From DASZMJ01 sp035551935 (GTDB lineage Bacteria; Planctomycetota; Planctomycetia; Isosphaerales; Isosphaeraceae): 64,000 bases of DNA. The translations under genes were made by a program, and so were the position numbers. Every line of letters begins with the position of its first letter. Position 1 is the stretch's first letter. The stretch is taken from the NCBI GenBank assembly GCA_035551935.1, contig DASZMJ010000186.1, positions 3,035 through 67,034 on the forward strand, read 5' to 3'. Below are positions 1 through 8,180 of this stretch, one piece after another. Below the pieces are notes generated by a model, which worked only from the letters and a program-made list of their open reading frames with translations, had not been told where the DNA came from and did no database searches.

Positions 1-192
1 GAGCGTGCGATGGTCCCCTACCTGGCCCGTGCCGCCGTCGCCGCCGGCTGCGACGCCCTCTTCCTCGAGGTCCATCCCCGCCCCGACGAGGCCCTCTCCG
101 ACGGCCCCAACGCGCTGGCCCTCGACGACCTCGCCCCCCTGCTCCGCACCTGCCTCCGCATCCGCGCGGCGCTTTCCGAGGGCGACACCTGA
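1..192 (+). CDS. kdsA: 3-deoxy-8-phosphooctulonate synthase, C-terminal end (partial)
   Basis: Only the last 63 codons are present; the gene begins before the window. The tail carries the family signature [18 protein letters not shown] followed by [11 protein letters not shown], which closely matches the end of KdsA, where these residues form the last strand and helix of the barrel. KdsA condenses phosphoenolpyruvate with arabinose 5-phosphate to give KDO 8-phosphate, the precursor of the inner-core sugar of lipopolysaccharide, in the cytosol. Its presence agrees with an outer-membrane-bearing planctomycete. The gene ends at a TGA and is followed 19 bases later by a strong palindrome that could end transcription from both sides, because the next gene is convergent. 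The related DAHP synthases lack the SDGPNAL stretch, so the call is fairly secure despite the truncation. Confidence 0.85.
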   Translation, partial: ERAMVPYLARAAVAAGCDALFLEVHPRPDEALSDGPNALALDDLAPLLRTCLRIRAALSEGDT

Positions 193-210
193 TCCGGACG
201 CCAGGTCAGC

Positions 211-274
211 CCCGTAGGGCAGGGCTTGCCCTGCCTCTTCATGATGTCGGCAGGGCAAGCCCTGCCCTACGGGG
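211..274. repeat. Palindromic repeat, family A, copy 1
   Basis: The left arm (211-235, CCCGTAGGGCAGGGCTTGCC...) is complementary to the right arm (249-274) across a loop of about 13 bases. A second copy with a 30-bp perfect stem is at 61981-62056. It lies between the convergent ends of kdsA and the propeller gene and could act as a bidirectional terminator, although there is no T-tract on either side. Confidence 0.85.
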
Positions 275-285
275 AATCCTCCGGG

Positions 286-1320
286 TCACTCGCCGACGAC
301 CAGGACGACGAACGAGCCGGGCTCGTAGCCGGGTCGGCCGCCCTTCTTGGCCGCGGCGGGGGTCGCCGCCCGGGTGGCGGCGGAGAGGTAGAGGCGGTGG
401 GTCTTGGGGTCCAGCGCGATCGTCTTGGCGCTCACCTGGGTCTTGATGTTCCCGGCGACCTCGTACTTGCCGGGGGACGTCTCGCGGATGATGGTCAGCG
501 TGCCGTCGCCGCCGTTGGAGCTGAAGATCAGCTTGCGGTCGGCGTCGAAGACGCAGCCGTCGGGGCCGGTGCCGATCTCGAGGGCCTGGACGACCTTGCC
601 GCTGTCGGCGTCGGAGACGATCAGCTTCCGGTTGGCACAGGTGCTGAAGAGCTTGCGCTGCTTGGCGTCGAAGGCCAGGCCGGTCGGCTCCTCGCCGGGG
701 GCCAGCGAGTACGTCTTGATCATCTTCATGGTCTTGGCGTCGAACTCGAGGACCTCGCTCTTGTCTTCCAGGTTGCAGAAGACGTGCCCCTTCTCGTCGG
801 CGCAGGCCAGCTCGGGGACGCCGCCCGCGGCGAGGGTGCCGACGACCTTCATCGCGGCCGGGTCGATCGCGGTGATGTCGTTGGTCGCGTGGTTGAAGCT
901 GAGGACCCGTCGACTGACCGGCTCATAGATGATGATATCAGGCCGGCCGTTCGCCTTGACCGTGCCGAGGGTCTTCAAGGTCTTGAGGTCGAAGGCGGTG
1001 ACGGTCGAGTTGCCGCCGTTGCTGGTGAAGCCCCGGTTGAGCCCGGGGACGAAGGCGATCCCGTGGACGCCCGGGGTCCCGGCGATCTCGCCGACGACCT
1101 TCTCGGTGTCCAGGTCGACGACGATGACGCGGTTGCCCCGCGCGACGTACAGCTTGCGGTTGGCGGAGTCGACCTCGAGGAAGTCCCAGCCGCCTTCGCC
1201 GCCGATGGCGATCTTGCGGACCTTCTCGTAGCGGGCCGCGGGGTCCTGGGCCTTCGTCGTCGAGGCCAGGCCGAACACGATCAAGGCCGAAGCGAGGGCG
1301 AATCCGAGTCGCAGCTTCAC
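286..1320 (-). CDS. YncE-like beta-propeller protein, secreted
   Basis: 344 residues. The start is the GTG at 1320: it has GGAGG seven bases upstream and begins a clear signal peptide (VKLRLGFALASALIVFGLAS, cut near TKA-QD). An ATG at 1503 is in frame but would put 61 unlikely residues before the signal. The mature part is made of about seven repeats of roughly 40 residues with the pattern 'x-VxxGTxP-Hgiaf... tVtaFDlkTlk...', as in YncE/PQQ-type seven-bladed propellers (for example GGNSTVTAFDLKTLKTLGTV and NRKLIVSDADSGKVVQ). It probably sits in the periplasm or at the surface and binds a partner or ligand. No catalytic residues can be assigned. Confidence is good for the fold and low for the role. 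Confidence 0.8.
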   Translation of the reverse strand: MKLRLGFALASALIVFGLASTTKAQDPAARYEKVRKIAIGGEGGWDFLEVDSANRKLYVARGNRVIVVDLDTEKVVGEIAGTPGVHGIAFVPGLNRGFTSNGGNSTVTAFDLKTLKTLGTVKANGRPDIIIYEPVSRRVLSFNHATNDITAIDPAAMKVVGTLAAGGVPELACADEKGHVFCNLEDKSEVLEFDAKTMKMIKTYSLAPGEEPTGLAFDAKQRKLFSTCANRKLIVSDADSGKVVQALEIGTGPDGCVFDADRKLIFSSNGGDGTLTIIRETSPGKYEVAGNIKTQVSAKTIALDPKTHRLYLSAATRAATPAAAKKGGRPGYEPGSFVVLVVGE

Positions 1321-1512
1321 GGTCGTTCCCTCCACACGGGTGCGGTCGAGCCGGCGGAACGCCGACATTGCCCCCCTTATACCCGAGTCGTTCCGCCGAG
1401 GGATGAAGATGAGCGGAAGTTTAACCGCCACCTCCCGGAGGACCGGACCGGGACCGGAGAGACCCATCGTCTCGGTCCCGTCCCCGGCCACGCCGCACCT
1501 CATGAGGAGAGG

Positions 1513-1887
1513 TCAAGCGTCGTCGCGGGCGTCGATCCGACGCTTCGGCGCGCCCAGGCGCCACGCCTCCGTCACGAGGTCGGCCAGGTCCGCCGGGTCG
1601 ACCGTCGCGAGCCGCACGAGCATCCAAGGATAATTCCTATAGTGATCGGTGATGGAGAAAGTCTCCGGGTCGGCCCTCATCCGCATCGCCCGATCGGCCT
1701 CGGCGACCTTGACGACCAGCGCATCGCCGTCCTGATGAAGCCGGACGAAGAGCGTCTTCCGCACGTGGAACGCCGGCGTGCCGTAGGACGTCCCCTCCAC
1801 GGCCCCCGGCAGCGCGCCGGCGACCTGGCGCACCGTCTCCCACGTGACGGGCCCCTTCCCCCTGCCTCGACCCCGGACTCGTGCCAT
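1513..1887 (-). CDS. MmcQ/YjbR family protein
   Basis: 124 residues, with an ATG start preceded by GAGAGGGG. The sequence WETVRQVAGALPGAVEGTSY, then GTPAFHVRKTLFVRL, the 'ALVVKV' strand, and FSITDHYRNYPWMLVRL near residues 85-100 are typical of the YjbR/MmcQ (CyaY-like fold) family. Members are small cytosolic proteins often annotated as DNA-binding; their biochemical role is not settled. It starts 9 bases downstream of the YegP-like gene and is probably cotranscribed with it. Full length for the family. Confidence 0.85.
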   Translation of the reverse strand: MARVRGRGRGKGPVTWETVRQVAGALPGAVEGTSYGTPAFHVRKTLFVRLHQDGDALVVKVAEADRAMRMRADPETFSITDHYRNYPWMLVRLATVDPADLADLVTEAWRLGAPKRRIDARDDA

Positions 1888-1895
1888 AACCCCTC

Positions 1896-2246
1896 TCAGC
1901 CCGACCCGGCCGCCCCCGTGGTGTCGTGGACCTTCGCCTCGGAGGCGTTCGCCCTCACCGAGGCGATCCCCTTCTCCATGGCCGCGGTCGCCGAGTACAT
2001 CTCGCTCGTGCCGATGACCTGGCCGTTGGCCGCCTTGAGGACGAAGTACGGCTCGCCCGCGGTGGACGTCCGCCGGTCGAATCGCTCGTCGTGCGCCGCG
2101 TTGACCCGGACCGACTCGATCCCCTCGGCCGCGCCCGACTTCGCCTTGTACCGCTGGCTCGTCAGGATCACCTCGCCGTTGGCGGCCTTGAGGTTGAACA
2201 CGTACTCGTTCGACTCCGTCCCCTTCAGCTCGAACGTGCCGGCCAT
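1896..2246 (-). CDS. YegP-like DUF1508 domain protein
   Basis: 116 residues, made of two tandem DUF1508 units. The first has FELKGTESNEYVFNLKAANG followed by EVILTSQRY and a GIESVRVNA turn; the second has YFVLKAANGQVIGTSEMY and GIASVRANA. The internal duplication is obvious by eye. The ATG at 2246 follows GGAGGTGACGACG, a good ribosome-binding site. YegP-family proteins are small cytosolic proteins of unknown biochemical function; in two-repeat forms each repeat makes half of a symmetric beta-sheet domain. It leads a two-gene operon with the YjbR-like gene. Confidence 0.85.
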   Translation of the reverse strand: MAGTFELKGTESNEYVFNLKAANGEVILTSQRYKAKSGAAEGIESVRVNAAHDERFDRRTSTAGEPYFVLKAANGQVIGTSEMYSATAAMEKGIASVRANASEAKVHDTTGAAGSG

Positions 2247-2460
2247 CGTCGTCACCTCCACGGTTGAGACAATCCGAGAATGCACATGATGATCCCACGC
2301 CGCCCCCGAGGATGACCGATCGTCGCGCGGCCCGCAAGCGAAAAGTCGCGACGCGGGCGGCGACGGTTCGAACGCTGGTGCGTGTGCAGCGTGGCCGATG
2401 GTTCCCCGGGCCGGCGAGCCGGCAGGACCGCCCGTCCGCCGCGGCCACCGGACGTGCCCC

Positions 2461-3471
2461 TCAAGCAGTCCTCGCATGGATTGGATCGTCGAATTCGACC
2501 CGGCTGATGGTGGCGTGGATCGCGCCGACGAAACGGGGCACGGCCGCCGCGCTGGTCATCTTCGACCAAGCCATGTCGTAATACTTCTTCTCTAACTCGT
2601 TACCGATGGAATTGCGGCCGGCGGCGATCGCGGCCAAGTTCGTCGAACCCTGTCCCATAAACGGGTCCAGCACCCAGTCACCGGCGAACGAGAACATGCG
2701 GACCAGCCTCTCGGCCAGCTCGACCGGGAATGGGGCGGGATGACCTCCTCGGGTCGATGAGCCCCGGACGTCGTCCCAGAACGACCGGAACCATCCCTGC
2801 ATCTCCTCCTTCGTGAGCATCGAGAGCAGCATATGCTGACGTGTCACGGAGCGATACTTGCCCCCCTTCCTCATGAACAGGATGTGCTCCATATCATTCT
2901 TGATGACGGACCCCGGCTGGTAGGGCTTGCCGTAGAACCCGGCCCCGTTGCCCTTGGCCTCGGTCACACCGTTGGCGATTTTGTGCCAGAGGATGGGGGT
3001 CAAGCAGTCGAGGCCGATCTTGCGGGTCCGGACCTGGATGTCGGCATGCAGCGGCATGATGAAGTGCCGGCCCCCCTGCTTGCGGGGGATGCAGACGTCG
3101 CCGACGACGCAGCAGATGCGCCCCCCCGGTACAAGCACCCTGCCGCATTCCCGCCAAACCTTGTCCAGCTCCGTGAGGAATGCCTCGTAGTCCTCGATAT
3201 CCCCCAACTGTCCTTCGGAATGCTCGTAATCCTTGAGGGTCCAGTAGGGTGGGCTGGTCACGACGAGGTGGACCGACTCGTCGGGGATCCAGGACAGGTC
3301 TCGGGCGTCGCCGAGGTGGAGGCGATGATCCGTCCTGTCGAAGGGGGCCGGCCAGGGGCATGCCCTGGCGGCCCGATTCTCTTTGAGCAGGCCATGGAGG
3401 CCCTCGGGCGTGTTGTCCGACGCGAAGGCGAGCCGGGTCTGCGCGGGGTCGTGCCTCATAAGATCGAGCAT
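2461..3471 (-). CDS. Site-specific DNA methyltransferase (beta-class, N4-cytosine or N6-adenine)
   Basis: 336 residues. The catalytic motif IV is TSPPYWTL (about residue 71), and it comes before the AdoMet-binding motif I, DPFMGQGST (about residue 266); this order defines the beta class. The 'KDYEHSEGQLGDIEDYEAFL' stretch just after motif IV is common in N4-cytosine enzymes whose catalytic motif is SPPY. No membrane segment is present. It is divergent from the gene at 3603, which has features of a restriction endonuclease, so the pair is probably a type II restriction-modification system, this gene protecting host DNA. The start used is the ATG at 3471; an in-frame ATG four codons later is equally possible because neither has a clear Shine-Dalgarno sequence. 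The recognition site cannot be read from sequence. Confidence 0.9.
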   Translation of the reverse strand: MLDLMRHDPAQTRLAFASDNTPEGLHGLLKENRAARACPWPAPFDRTDHRLHLGDARDLSWIPDESVHLVVTSPPYWTLKDYEHSEGQLGDIEDYEAFLTELDKVWRECGRVLVPGGRICCVVGDVCIPRKQGGRHFIMPLHADIQVRTRKIGLDCLTPILWHKIANGVTEAKGNGAGFYGKPYQPGSVIKNDMEHILFMRKGGKYRSVTRQHMLLSMLTKEEMQGWFRSFWDDVRGSSTRGGHPAPFPVELAERLVRMFSFAGDWVLDPFMGQGSTNLAAIAAGRNSIGNELEKKYYDMAWSKMTSAAAVPRFVGAIHATISRVEFDDPIHARTA

Positions 3472-3602
3472 ATACCACGTTGCCCGCGGCCGCGATAGCC
3501 GAGCAGATCAACCCGCTTTGGGTTACAGTAGGGTGGCCACTTTTCCGGCCGGTTCGGGATGGATCTCAGCTCATACGGGTCGCGACTTGAGGGGTACGAC
3601 TC

Positions 3603-4226
3603 TTGGATCTCGAACAAACCATCGACGCTATCATCCGGCGCCCGACGCAGTCGTCCGACCGGCTCCTGGCGATGGCCGATTTCATCAAGGATCGGCTGGC
3701 GGCTCACGGACTCCCCGCGGAGGGGACACGTGGGGGGACCGGCGGGGAGTTGAAGGTCAGGGGCTTGGCCCGGACGAAAGACTGGGATGTCGCCTACGAG
3801 TTCGCCGGCAAGTTCCGCCTCCTGATTTCGCTGAAATCGATGTGGCGGAACGCCTCGGGCACGGTCCCCAACAGGATCGACGACCATATGGACGAGGTGG
3901 CGAACGTCCAGCAGTTGCACCCGGAGATCGTCATCGGCTACGTCGTCTTGTTTGACGAGGTGGCCGACAGCACCCGCAAGGACGGCCTGAAGTGGTCCGA
4001 GTTCTTCGAGCAGGCCATCCAGCGAATCGCCATCCGGAAGGCCCCCCTCTGGAACCAAGGACTCCTCGAAGGTTCGTGGTTCATCCGCTTCAACAGCACC
4101 CGGCCGCTCGGCCAGCGATTGGCCGAACCCGACCAGGCATCCGCCGTGGGCGATGCCTTCATCCTGGATCTTCTGCGAGAGTTGCACCGGCGTGAGCCGG
4201 CGATCCCATTCACGACACTCCCCTGA
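3603..4226 (+). CDS. Putative type II restriction endonuclease partner
   Basis: 207 residues, beginning at a TTG that follows GAGGGGT by a normal distance; no better ATG is in frame. I do not recognise a family by name. A 'KDWDVAYEFAGKFRLLISLKSM' segment near residues 60-80 has the D-(15)-hydrophobic-x-x-K layout of PD-(D/E)XK nucleases, with ILV-rich strand LLISLKS where D/E-x-K would be expected (S-L-K here), so the active site is degenerate or misaligned. The rest is mixed alpha/beta, soluble, with a conserved-looking HPEIVIGYVVLFDE strand. The main support is position: it is divergent from, and 131 bases away from, the methyltransferase. Alternatively it is an unrelated cargo gene. Confidence 0.55.
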   Translation: MDLEQTIDAIIRRPTQSSDRLLAMADFIKDRLAAHGLPAEGTRGGTGGELKVRGLARTKDWDVAYEFAGKFRLLISLKSMWRNASGTVPNRIDDHMDEVANVQQLHPEIVIGYVVLFDEVADSTRKDGLKWSEFFEQAIQRIAIRKAPLWNQGLLEGSWFIRFNSTRPLGQRLAEPDQASAVGDAFILDLLRELHRREPAIPFTTLP

Positions 4227-4247
4227 GCGGGTGGTTTGGAGGGGGCA

Positions 4248-4781
4248 TTGGACGATCTCCTGGCGGACATCCGGCACGAGTTCCGGCGGCACAAGGTCAT
4301 GGCCGATCGGGCGATGGCGGAGCTTGACGACGGGGACTTCTTCCGACGTCCGGGGGATGCGGTCAACCCGGTCGCGTTGATCGTCAAGCACCTGGCCGGG
4401 AACATGGCCTCGCGCTGGGCCGACTTCAAGACGAGCGACGGCGAGAAGCCGACCCGCGACCGCGACGGGGAGTTCGTCCTCAAGGACGAGGACTCGCGGG
4501 AGAACCTGATGGCGGCGTGGGAGCGCGGCTGGGAGACCCTGTTCGACGCGCTGGACGGCTTGACCGACGCGGACATGGCGATCACGGTGACCATCCGCGG
4601 CGAGGCCCACTCGGCGCGGCAGGCGTTGCTGCGCGGGATGTCGCACGTGGCCTACCACACGGGCCAGATCCTCTACCTCGTCCGGCTCCTGCGCCCCGAG
4701 AGCACCTGGCAGACGATCCCACCCGGCCGGAGCCGCAGCGTCCCCGGCGGGTATCGCCGGCCCCAGGAGCTGGGTGGTTGA
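4248..4781 (+). CDS. DUF1572 (DinB-like) protein
   Basis: 177 residues from a TTG preceded by GGAGGGGGCA; an upstream in-frame TTG at 4236 overlaps that ribosome-binding site and is less likely. The sequence has the DinB-like four-helix pattern: an early 'RHEFRRHKVMADRAM' helix, 'NPVALIVKHLAGNMASRWAD' with the first conserved His, and 'LLRGMSHVAYHTGQILYLVR' with the HxxxH pair that binds a divalent metal in this superfamily. DUF1572 proteins are predicted thiol- or metal-dependent transferases, but no substrate is known. It starts 22 bases after the putative endonuclease gene; the functional link is unclear. Confidence 0.85.
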   Translation: MDDLLADIRHEFRRHKVMADRAMAELDDGDFFRRPGDAVNPVALIVKHLAGNMASRWADFKTSDGEKPTRDRDGEFVLKDEDSRENLMAAWERGWETLFDALDGLTDADMAITVTIRGEAHSARQALLRGMSHVAYHTGQILYLVRLLRPESTWQTIPPGRSRSVPGGYRRPQELGG

Positions 4782-4814
4782 GACATGCCCCCTGACGGGC
4801 CAGGGTCGGGGGGA

Positions 4815-5139
4815 TCTTCGGTTCGTTCCGCGCCGGGACGGGTCGCCGGCACAGCTTGCCCGATGTCTCCAAGGCCCCGTTCGGTTCGTTCCGAAAAACG
4901 GCCTCGGGGCCGCAGGGACATCCCAGGGTCCCCAATGCCCCGTTCGGTTCGTTCCGCGCCGGAGGTTGGAGGGCGGCTCCCTCCCCGTAGCAGGCACGCT
5001 CCGCGTGCCGTCCGCCCTCCATCCGCGTCCTTGTGGTATGGCGGACGGCACGCGGAGCGTGCCTGCTACGGGAGACGAAGAAGTCAGCCCGCAGGCCTTG
5101 CCCAGGGTCTCCAGTGCCCCGTTCGGTTCGTTCCGCGCC
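4815..5139. repeat. Direct repeat family E, four copies of a 39-base unit
   Basis: The core CCCCGTTCGGTTCGTTCCG occurs at 4874-4893, 4938-4956 and 5117-5135, and a shortened form (CTTCGGTTCGTTCCGCGCC) at 4815-4834. The best copies, 4922-4960 and 5101-5139, extend to 39 bases beginning CCCAGGGTCTCCARTGCCCC. Spacing is irregular (about 50-180 bases), unlike CRISPR. One palindrome sits between copies three and four. Confidence 0.8.
4984..5072. repeat. Palindromic repeat, family B, copy 1
   Basis: A perfect 33-bp inverted repeat: 4984-5016 (CCCGTAGCAGGCACGCTCCG...) pairs with 5040-5072 across a 23-base spacer. Other copies of the same arm sequence are at 50682-50813 and 50906-50990. Confidence 0.9.
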
Positions 5140-5465
5140 GAGGGGGGCGGGGGCGAAGTGGCTTTGTTTCGCGCCGAGGGCCGGCAAAAACGAATTCCTT
5201 CGTCGTATCCCGCGGATTCTCGACGCGTCCCCATTTGAGTTCCATATCCAGGGCCGGTTTCCGGGGGCGGACGCTCGCCGTCGCGAGGACGTTGGGAAGA
5301 CGAGGATGAGGTGCGACGGGCGGCGGCCGGCGCCCGACCGGCCCGAACCGAGTTGTCAAAGAGCGAAGCGGCGCAAGGCGCTCCGCCCTATAAACTCGAA
5401 AAAAGCCGCGGACCCTATAACCGAAAAATGGGCGATCGCGCGGAATCTTCGGAGAGACGGCGCGG

Positions 5466-5663
5466 TCATCCCCGATCGCGGTCGCCGGGCCGGGGTCGGG
5501 CCCACCAGCGCCAGAGGAGGGCGAGGCCGAGGACCCAGGCCATGAGCATGGCGTCGAAGAGGTCGCGGCGGCGGAGGTCGCCGACGGTCGTCGGCCCGCA
5601 GCCGGAGAGCAGGGCCGCGGCACACGCGGCGATCAGCAGACGGCTAAAGGGGTGTCGGGTCAA
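5466..5663 (-). CDS. Small putative lipoprotein
   Basis: 65 residues from a TTG at 5663 that overlaps the end of the preceding gene by 20 bases, suggesting translational coupling. The N-terminus is a typical lipoprotein signal, LLIAACAAALLSGCG, with lipobox LSGC, and a second hydrophobic stretch (MLMAWVLGLALLWRWW) follows near residues 40-55 before an Arg-rich end. No family is recognised. It might be a small envelope lipoprotein with a membrane hairpin; it could also be a fortuitous ORF, given the GC content, but the good lipobox and the overlap argue for a gene. Confidence 0.5.
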   Translation of the reverse strand: MTRHPFSRLLIAACAAALLSGCGPTTVGDLRRRDLFDAMLMAWVLGLALLWRWWARPRPGDRDRG

Positions 5664-6258
5664 AGAAGTAGCTCCGCCAGAGTTCCGTCGCCGCCCAGAA
5701 CCCGCCGATCAACGAGCCGACGAACGCGACCGCCGTCAGCAGGCCGTCCCGCAAGGCCCGCCGGAATCGGCCCCGCCGCCGGGCCCGTCGCAGGGCGGCG
5801 ATGGCGAAAAAGGCCCAGCCGTAGACGATCGTCCAGATGAGGATCGCATCGATCCATAGCATTCTCGGCGACCGGGCCTGTGCGGCCGGCGCGGGTTGCT
5901 CCAGGAGTTCGGGCTCCACCTGCTTCACGACCCAGCCCCAGCCGATCGCATACCCCGCCAGCAGCGCGGGTAGGAACCAGGGCCCCACCGCGACCCAGAG
6001 AGCCCGCCGCCGCAGGACGGATCGCCAGCCGCGGCGCTTCGGGTCGTCGGGCAGGCGGGCCGTCGCCCCGGCCAGGAAGGCGTAGCCGAACAGCGGGCCG
6101 ACGAGCAGAAACCAGCGATGGGAATTGTCCCATTGGCGTGGGTCTTCGCCGGACCAGTTGAGGACCCCGTGATACGTCGTCGCCAGCAACGTCGGCACGA
6201 CCGGGAAGACCAGCCAGGCGATCGCCGACCCGAGTCCCTTGCCGCCGCGGTCGGACAT
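5644..6258 (-). CDS. Polytopic membrane protein of unknown function
   Basis: 204 residues from the ATG at 6258 (GGGGG 7-11 bases upstream); an in-frame ATG at 6339 would add 27 residues of no membrane character. About five hydrophobic segments are visible: AIAWLVFPVVPTLLATTYHG, RWFLLVGPLFGYAFLAGATA, RALWVAVGPWFLPALLAGYAIGW (part), LWIDAILIWTIVYGWAFFAIAAL (part) and LLTAVAFVGSLIGGFWAATE. No conserved motif is recognised. It leads a two-gene unit with the small lipoprotein downstream. Confidence 0.6.
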   Translation of the reverse strand: MSDRGGKGLGSAIAWLVFPVVPTLLATTYHGVLNWSGEDPRQWDNSHRWFLLVGPLFGYAFLAGATARLPDDPKRRGWRSVLRRRALWVAVGPWFLPALLAGYAIGWGWVVKQVEPELLEQPAPAAQARSPRMLWIDAILIWTIVYGWAFFAIAALRRARRRGRFRRALRDGLLTAVAFVGSLIGGFWAATELWRSYFFDPTPL

Positions 6259-6754
6259 GGTGGACCCCCCGCTCGAAAGGCGCCGTCGAACACCGAAGAG
6301 TTTCGGGGAAACCGGGCGGGACTGCAACGGGGCCGTCACTCGACAAAAAATCGAAGGACGCGCGGCCGACGCGGGGCAACCGGTTACGTCGAGGCGGCGG
6401 CGTGCGGCGGCGCGCCGGGGTCGCTGGCCGTGTTGACAGCCCTCGGGGCTTCGGTTATACCCCCATCGCCAACCGACGAGTGCGGCGCCGGACCGGCCGG
6501 GATCACGCCCGGGACGGGCCCGGAACGCCCTCGATTCTCGTTAAAATGATCGAATGCTGTCTTCTCGATATTGACAGGTAACAGGGATGTGCGCGGTCGC
6601 CGCGGGGAGCGCCGGCCCAGGGAACGGGCCGGCCCCCGCACCATACCCCTCCGAAGGCGTCCGGTCGTCCTGAGGCCCTGGCCCGCCGCCCTCCGCGGAA
6701 CGAGGGCGGGGGATCGCCGCGACGCGACGAGACGAGACCAGACGGGGGGAACGC
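6259..6754. other. Intergenic region between divergent genes
   Basis: About 500 bases with no convincing ORF. It contains a strong sigma-70-like promoter at 6433-6461 pointing at the MBOAT gene, and probably the unmarked promoter of the minus-strand gene ending at 6258. No repeat family is evident. Confidence 0.6.
6433..6461 (+). promoter_or_regulatory. Sigma-70-like promoter for the MBOAT operon
   Basis: TTGACA (6433-6438), a 17-base spacer, then TATACC (6456-6461). Consensus -35 and near-consensus -10 at ideal spacing in DNA of about 70% GC are unlikely by chance. It would give a leader of about 290 bases before the first gene. Confidence 0.6.
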
Positions 6755-8122
6755 ATGTCGCCCGAGCTCGACCGGAAGCTCGTGCCCCGAGCCGCGCCGC
6801 ATCGGCGCTTCATCCCGTGGCCGACGGCCGAGACGACGCGCGGGCTCCGGCCCGGCGAGCCGGAGGCGTGCCGGCGCGACCCGCGCGAGTTCCTGGCGAT
6901 CCTCGCGCACCTCGGCCTCCTGCTGGCCGTCTTCAAGGTCTACCGGCTCGAAGGCCGCGCGTTCCAGCTCCTGGCGACGATCGCCGCGGCGGCGCTGCCG
7001 ATCCACTACGTCGCGCACTACCGCTGGAAGAAGCCGATCTTCGTCGCGGCCTCGATCGTGGCGCTGGCCTGGGTCTTCGGCGCCGCGACGGCCGCGGTCG
7101 TGCTGGTCGTCGCGGCGGCCTTCCTCGGCCTCTGCTACCTGCCGGTCTCCTGGTGGGCCCGCGCCGCCTGCGTCGCGAGCCTCGGCCTGGCCTGCGCATT
7201 GGCCCGCTCGGGCGCGGCGGCCGTCCCCGTGCCCGAGGGGGTCTGGCCAGTGCTCGCCAGCATGTTCATGTTCCGGATGATGCTCTATCTGTACGAGATC
7301 AAGCATTCGACCGAACGCCAGCCGCTGATCGACACGATCGGCTACTTCTTCCTCCTGCCGAACTACTGCTTCCTGCTCTTCCCGGTCGTCGACTACCGCG
7401 CCTTCCGGCGCGGCTACTTCGCGGCCGACGTCCACGCCTTGCAGCGCGAGGGGCTGCGGCTGCTGACGCGGGGGACGGGCCACCTGCTGCTCTACCGGCT
7501 CGTCTACCACCTCCTGCTCGTGCCCGCCGACGAGGTCCGCGGGCCGGCGTCGCTGGCGCGATACGTGGCCTGCAACTACCTGCTGTACCTCCGCGTCTCG
7601 GGCCAGTTCCACATCGCCGGCGGCCTGCTCCACCTCTTCGGCTTCGCCCTGCCCGAGACCCACCGCCGCTACCTGCTGGCGTCGAGCTTCACCGACTACT
7701 GGCGACGGATCAACATCTACTGGAAAGATTTCATGGTCCGGCTCGTCTTCAACCCGGTCGCGATGCGGCTGATGCGGCGCGGGCAGGGCTTGGCGCTCGG
7801 GGCGGCGACGGCGGCCGTCTTCGCGACGACGTGGCTCTTGCACGCCTACCAGTCGTTCTGGGTCCGGGGGACCTGGAACTTCAGCCTGCACGACGGCCTC
7901 TTCTGGGGCGTGCTCGGCCTGCTCGTCCTGGTCAACGTCCAGCTCGACGCCCGACGCCCGCCGCGACGCGACGACGGCGGCTGGTCGGCGGCGCGCGTGT
8001 TGAAGACCCTCGGCACGTTCGCGACCATCGCCTTGCTCTGGTCGCTCTGGTCCAGCCCGAGCGTCGGCGCCTGGCTCGACCTGCTGCGGCGGGGGCTCGC
8101 GCCCGGCCGCTCGGGCCCGTGA
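6755..8122 (+). CDS. MBOAT-family membrane O-acyltransferase
   Basis: 455 residues, about ten membrane segments, with an ATG preceded by ACGGGGGGAACGC. Two family hallmarks are visible: the re-entrant 'SSFTDYWRRINIYWKDFM' segment near residue 310, equivalent to the DFWRRWNIS region of DltB/AlgI, and the likely catalytic histidine in 'TWLLHAYQSFWVRGTW' near residue 368. MBOAT proteins of this branch move acyl or acetyl groups across the membrane to extracytoplasmic polymers, working with an SGNH partner. Two SGNH genes and an adenylate-forming ligase follow on the same strand. Compared with DltB/AlgI (400-500 residues) the length is normal. The substrate is unknown. Confidence 0.85.
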   Translation: MSPELDRKLVPRAAPHRRFIPWPTAETTRGLRPGEPEACRRDPREFLAILAHLGLLLAVFKVYRLEGRAFQLLATIAAAALPIHYVAHYRWKKPIFVAASIVALAWVFGAATAAVVLVVAAAFLGLCYLPVSWWARAACVASLGLACALARSGAAAVPVPEGVWPVLASMFMFRMMLYLYEIKHSTERQPLIDTIGYFFLLPNYCFLLFPVVDYRAFRRGYFAADVHALQREGLRLLTRGTGHLLLYRLVYHLLLVPADEVRGPASLARYVACNYLLYLRVSGQFHIAGGLLHLFGFALPETHRRYLLASSFTDYWRRINIYWKDFMVRLVFNPVAMRLMRRGQGLALGAATAAVFATTWLLHAYQSFWVRGTWNFSLHDGLFWGVLGLLVLVNVQLDARRPPRRDDGGWSAARVLKTLGTFATIALLWSLWSSPSVGAWLDLLRRGLAPGRSGP

Positions 8123-8180
8123 CCGATCGGATCGAATCGAGGAGGTTGCGGGTGTCCCTGACGCCGAATCGGGCTCGATC

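Larger units (their letters stand above)
4782..5465. other. Gene-poor repeat region
   Basis: No ORF here looks like a protein: the frames that are open read only through repeats. It holds four copies of a direct repeat (4815-5139) and a family B palindrome (4984-5072). At 5360-5395 there is a further element resembling a dispersed repeat (GAGCGAAGCGGCGCAAGGCG...), and 5390-5425 has two copies of a CCTATAA-xxx-AAAA motif. Confidence 0.7.

Noticed and set aside
226..2289. Long plus-strand open frame over the propeller, YjbR and YegP-like genes
   Set aside because: It is the antisense shadow of three recognisable proteins, each with its own ribosome-binding site.
4815..5139. CRISPR array
   Set aside because: The repeat copies differ in length, the spacing varies from about 50 to 180 bases, one palindrome of another family lies inside, and no cas gene is nearby.
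3456..5234. Minus-strand open frame of 592 codons over the DUF1572 gene and the repeats
   Set aside because: Its N-terminal half is translated repeats (recurring ARNEPNGALETLG and AGTLRVPSA-like peptides), and the rest is antisense to the DUF1572 and endonuclease genes.
6571..6576. TTGACA before the MBOAT gene as a second promoter
   Set aside because: No acceptable -10 box lies 16-18 bases downstream (CGGTCGC), unlike the site at 6433-6461.
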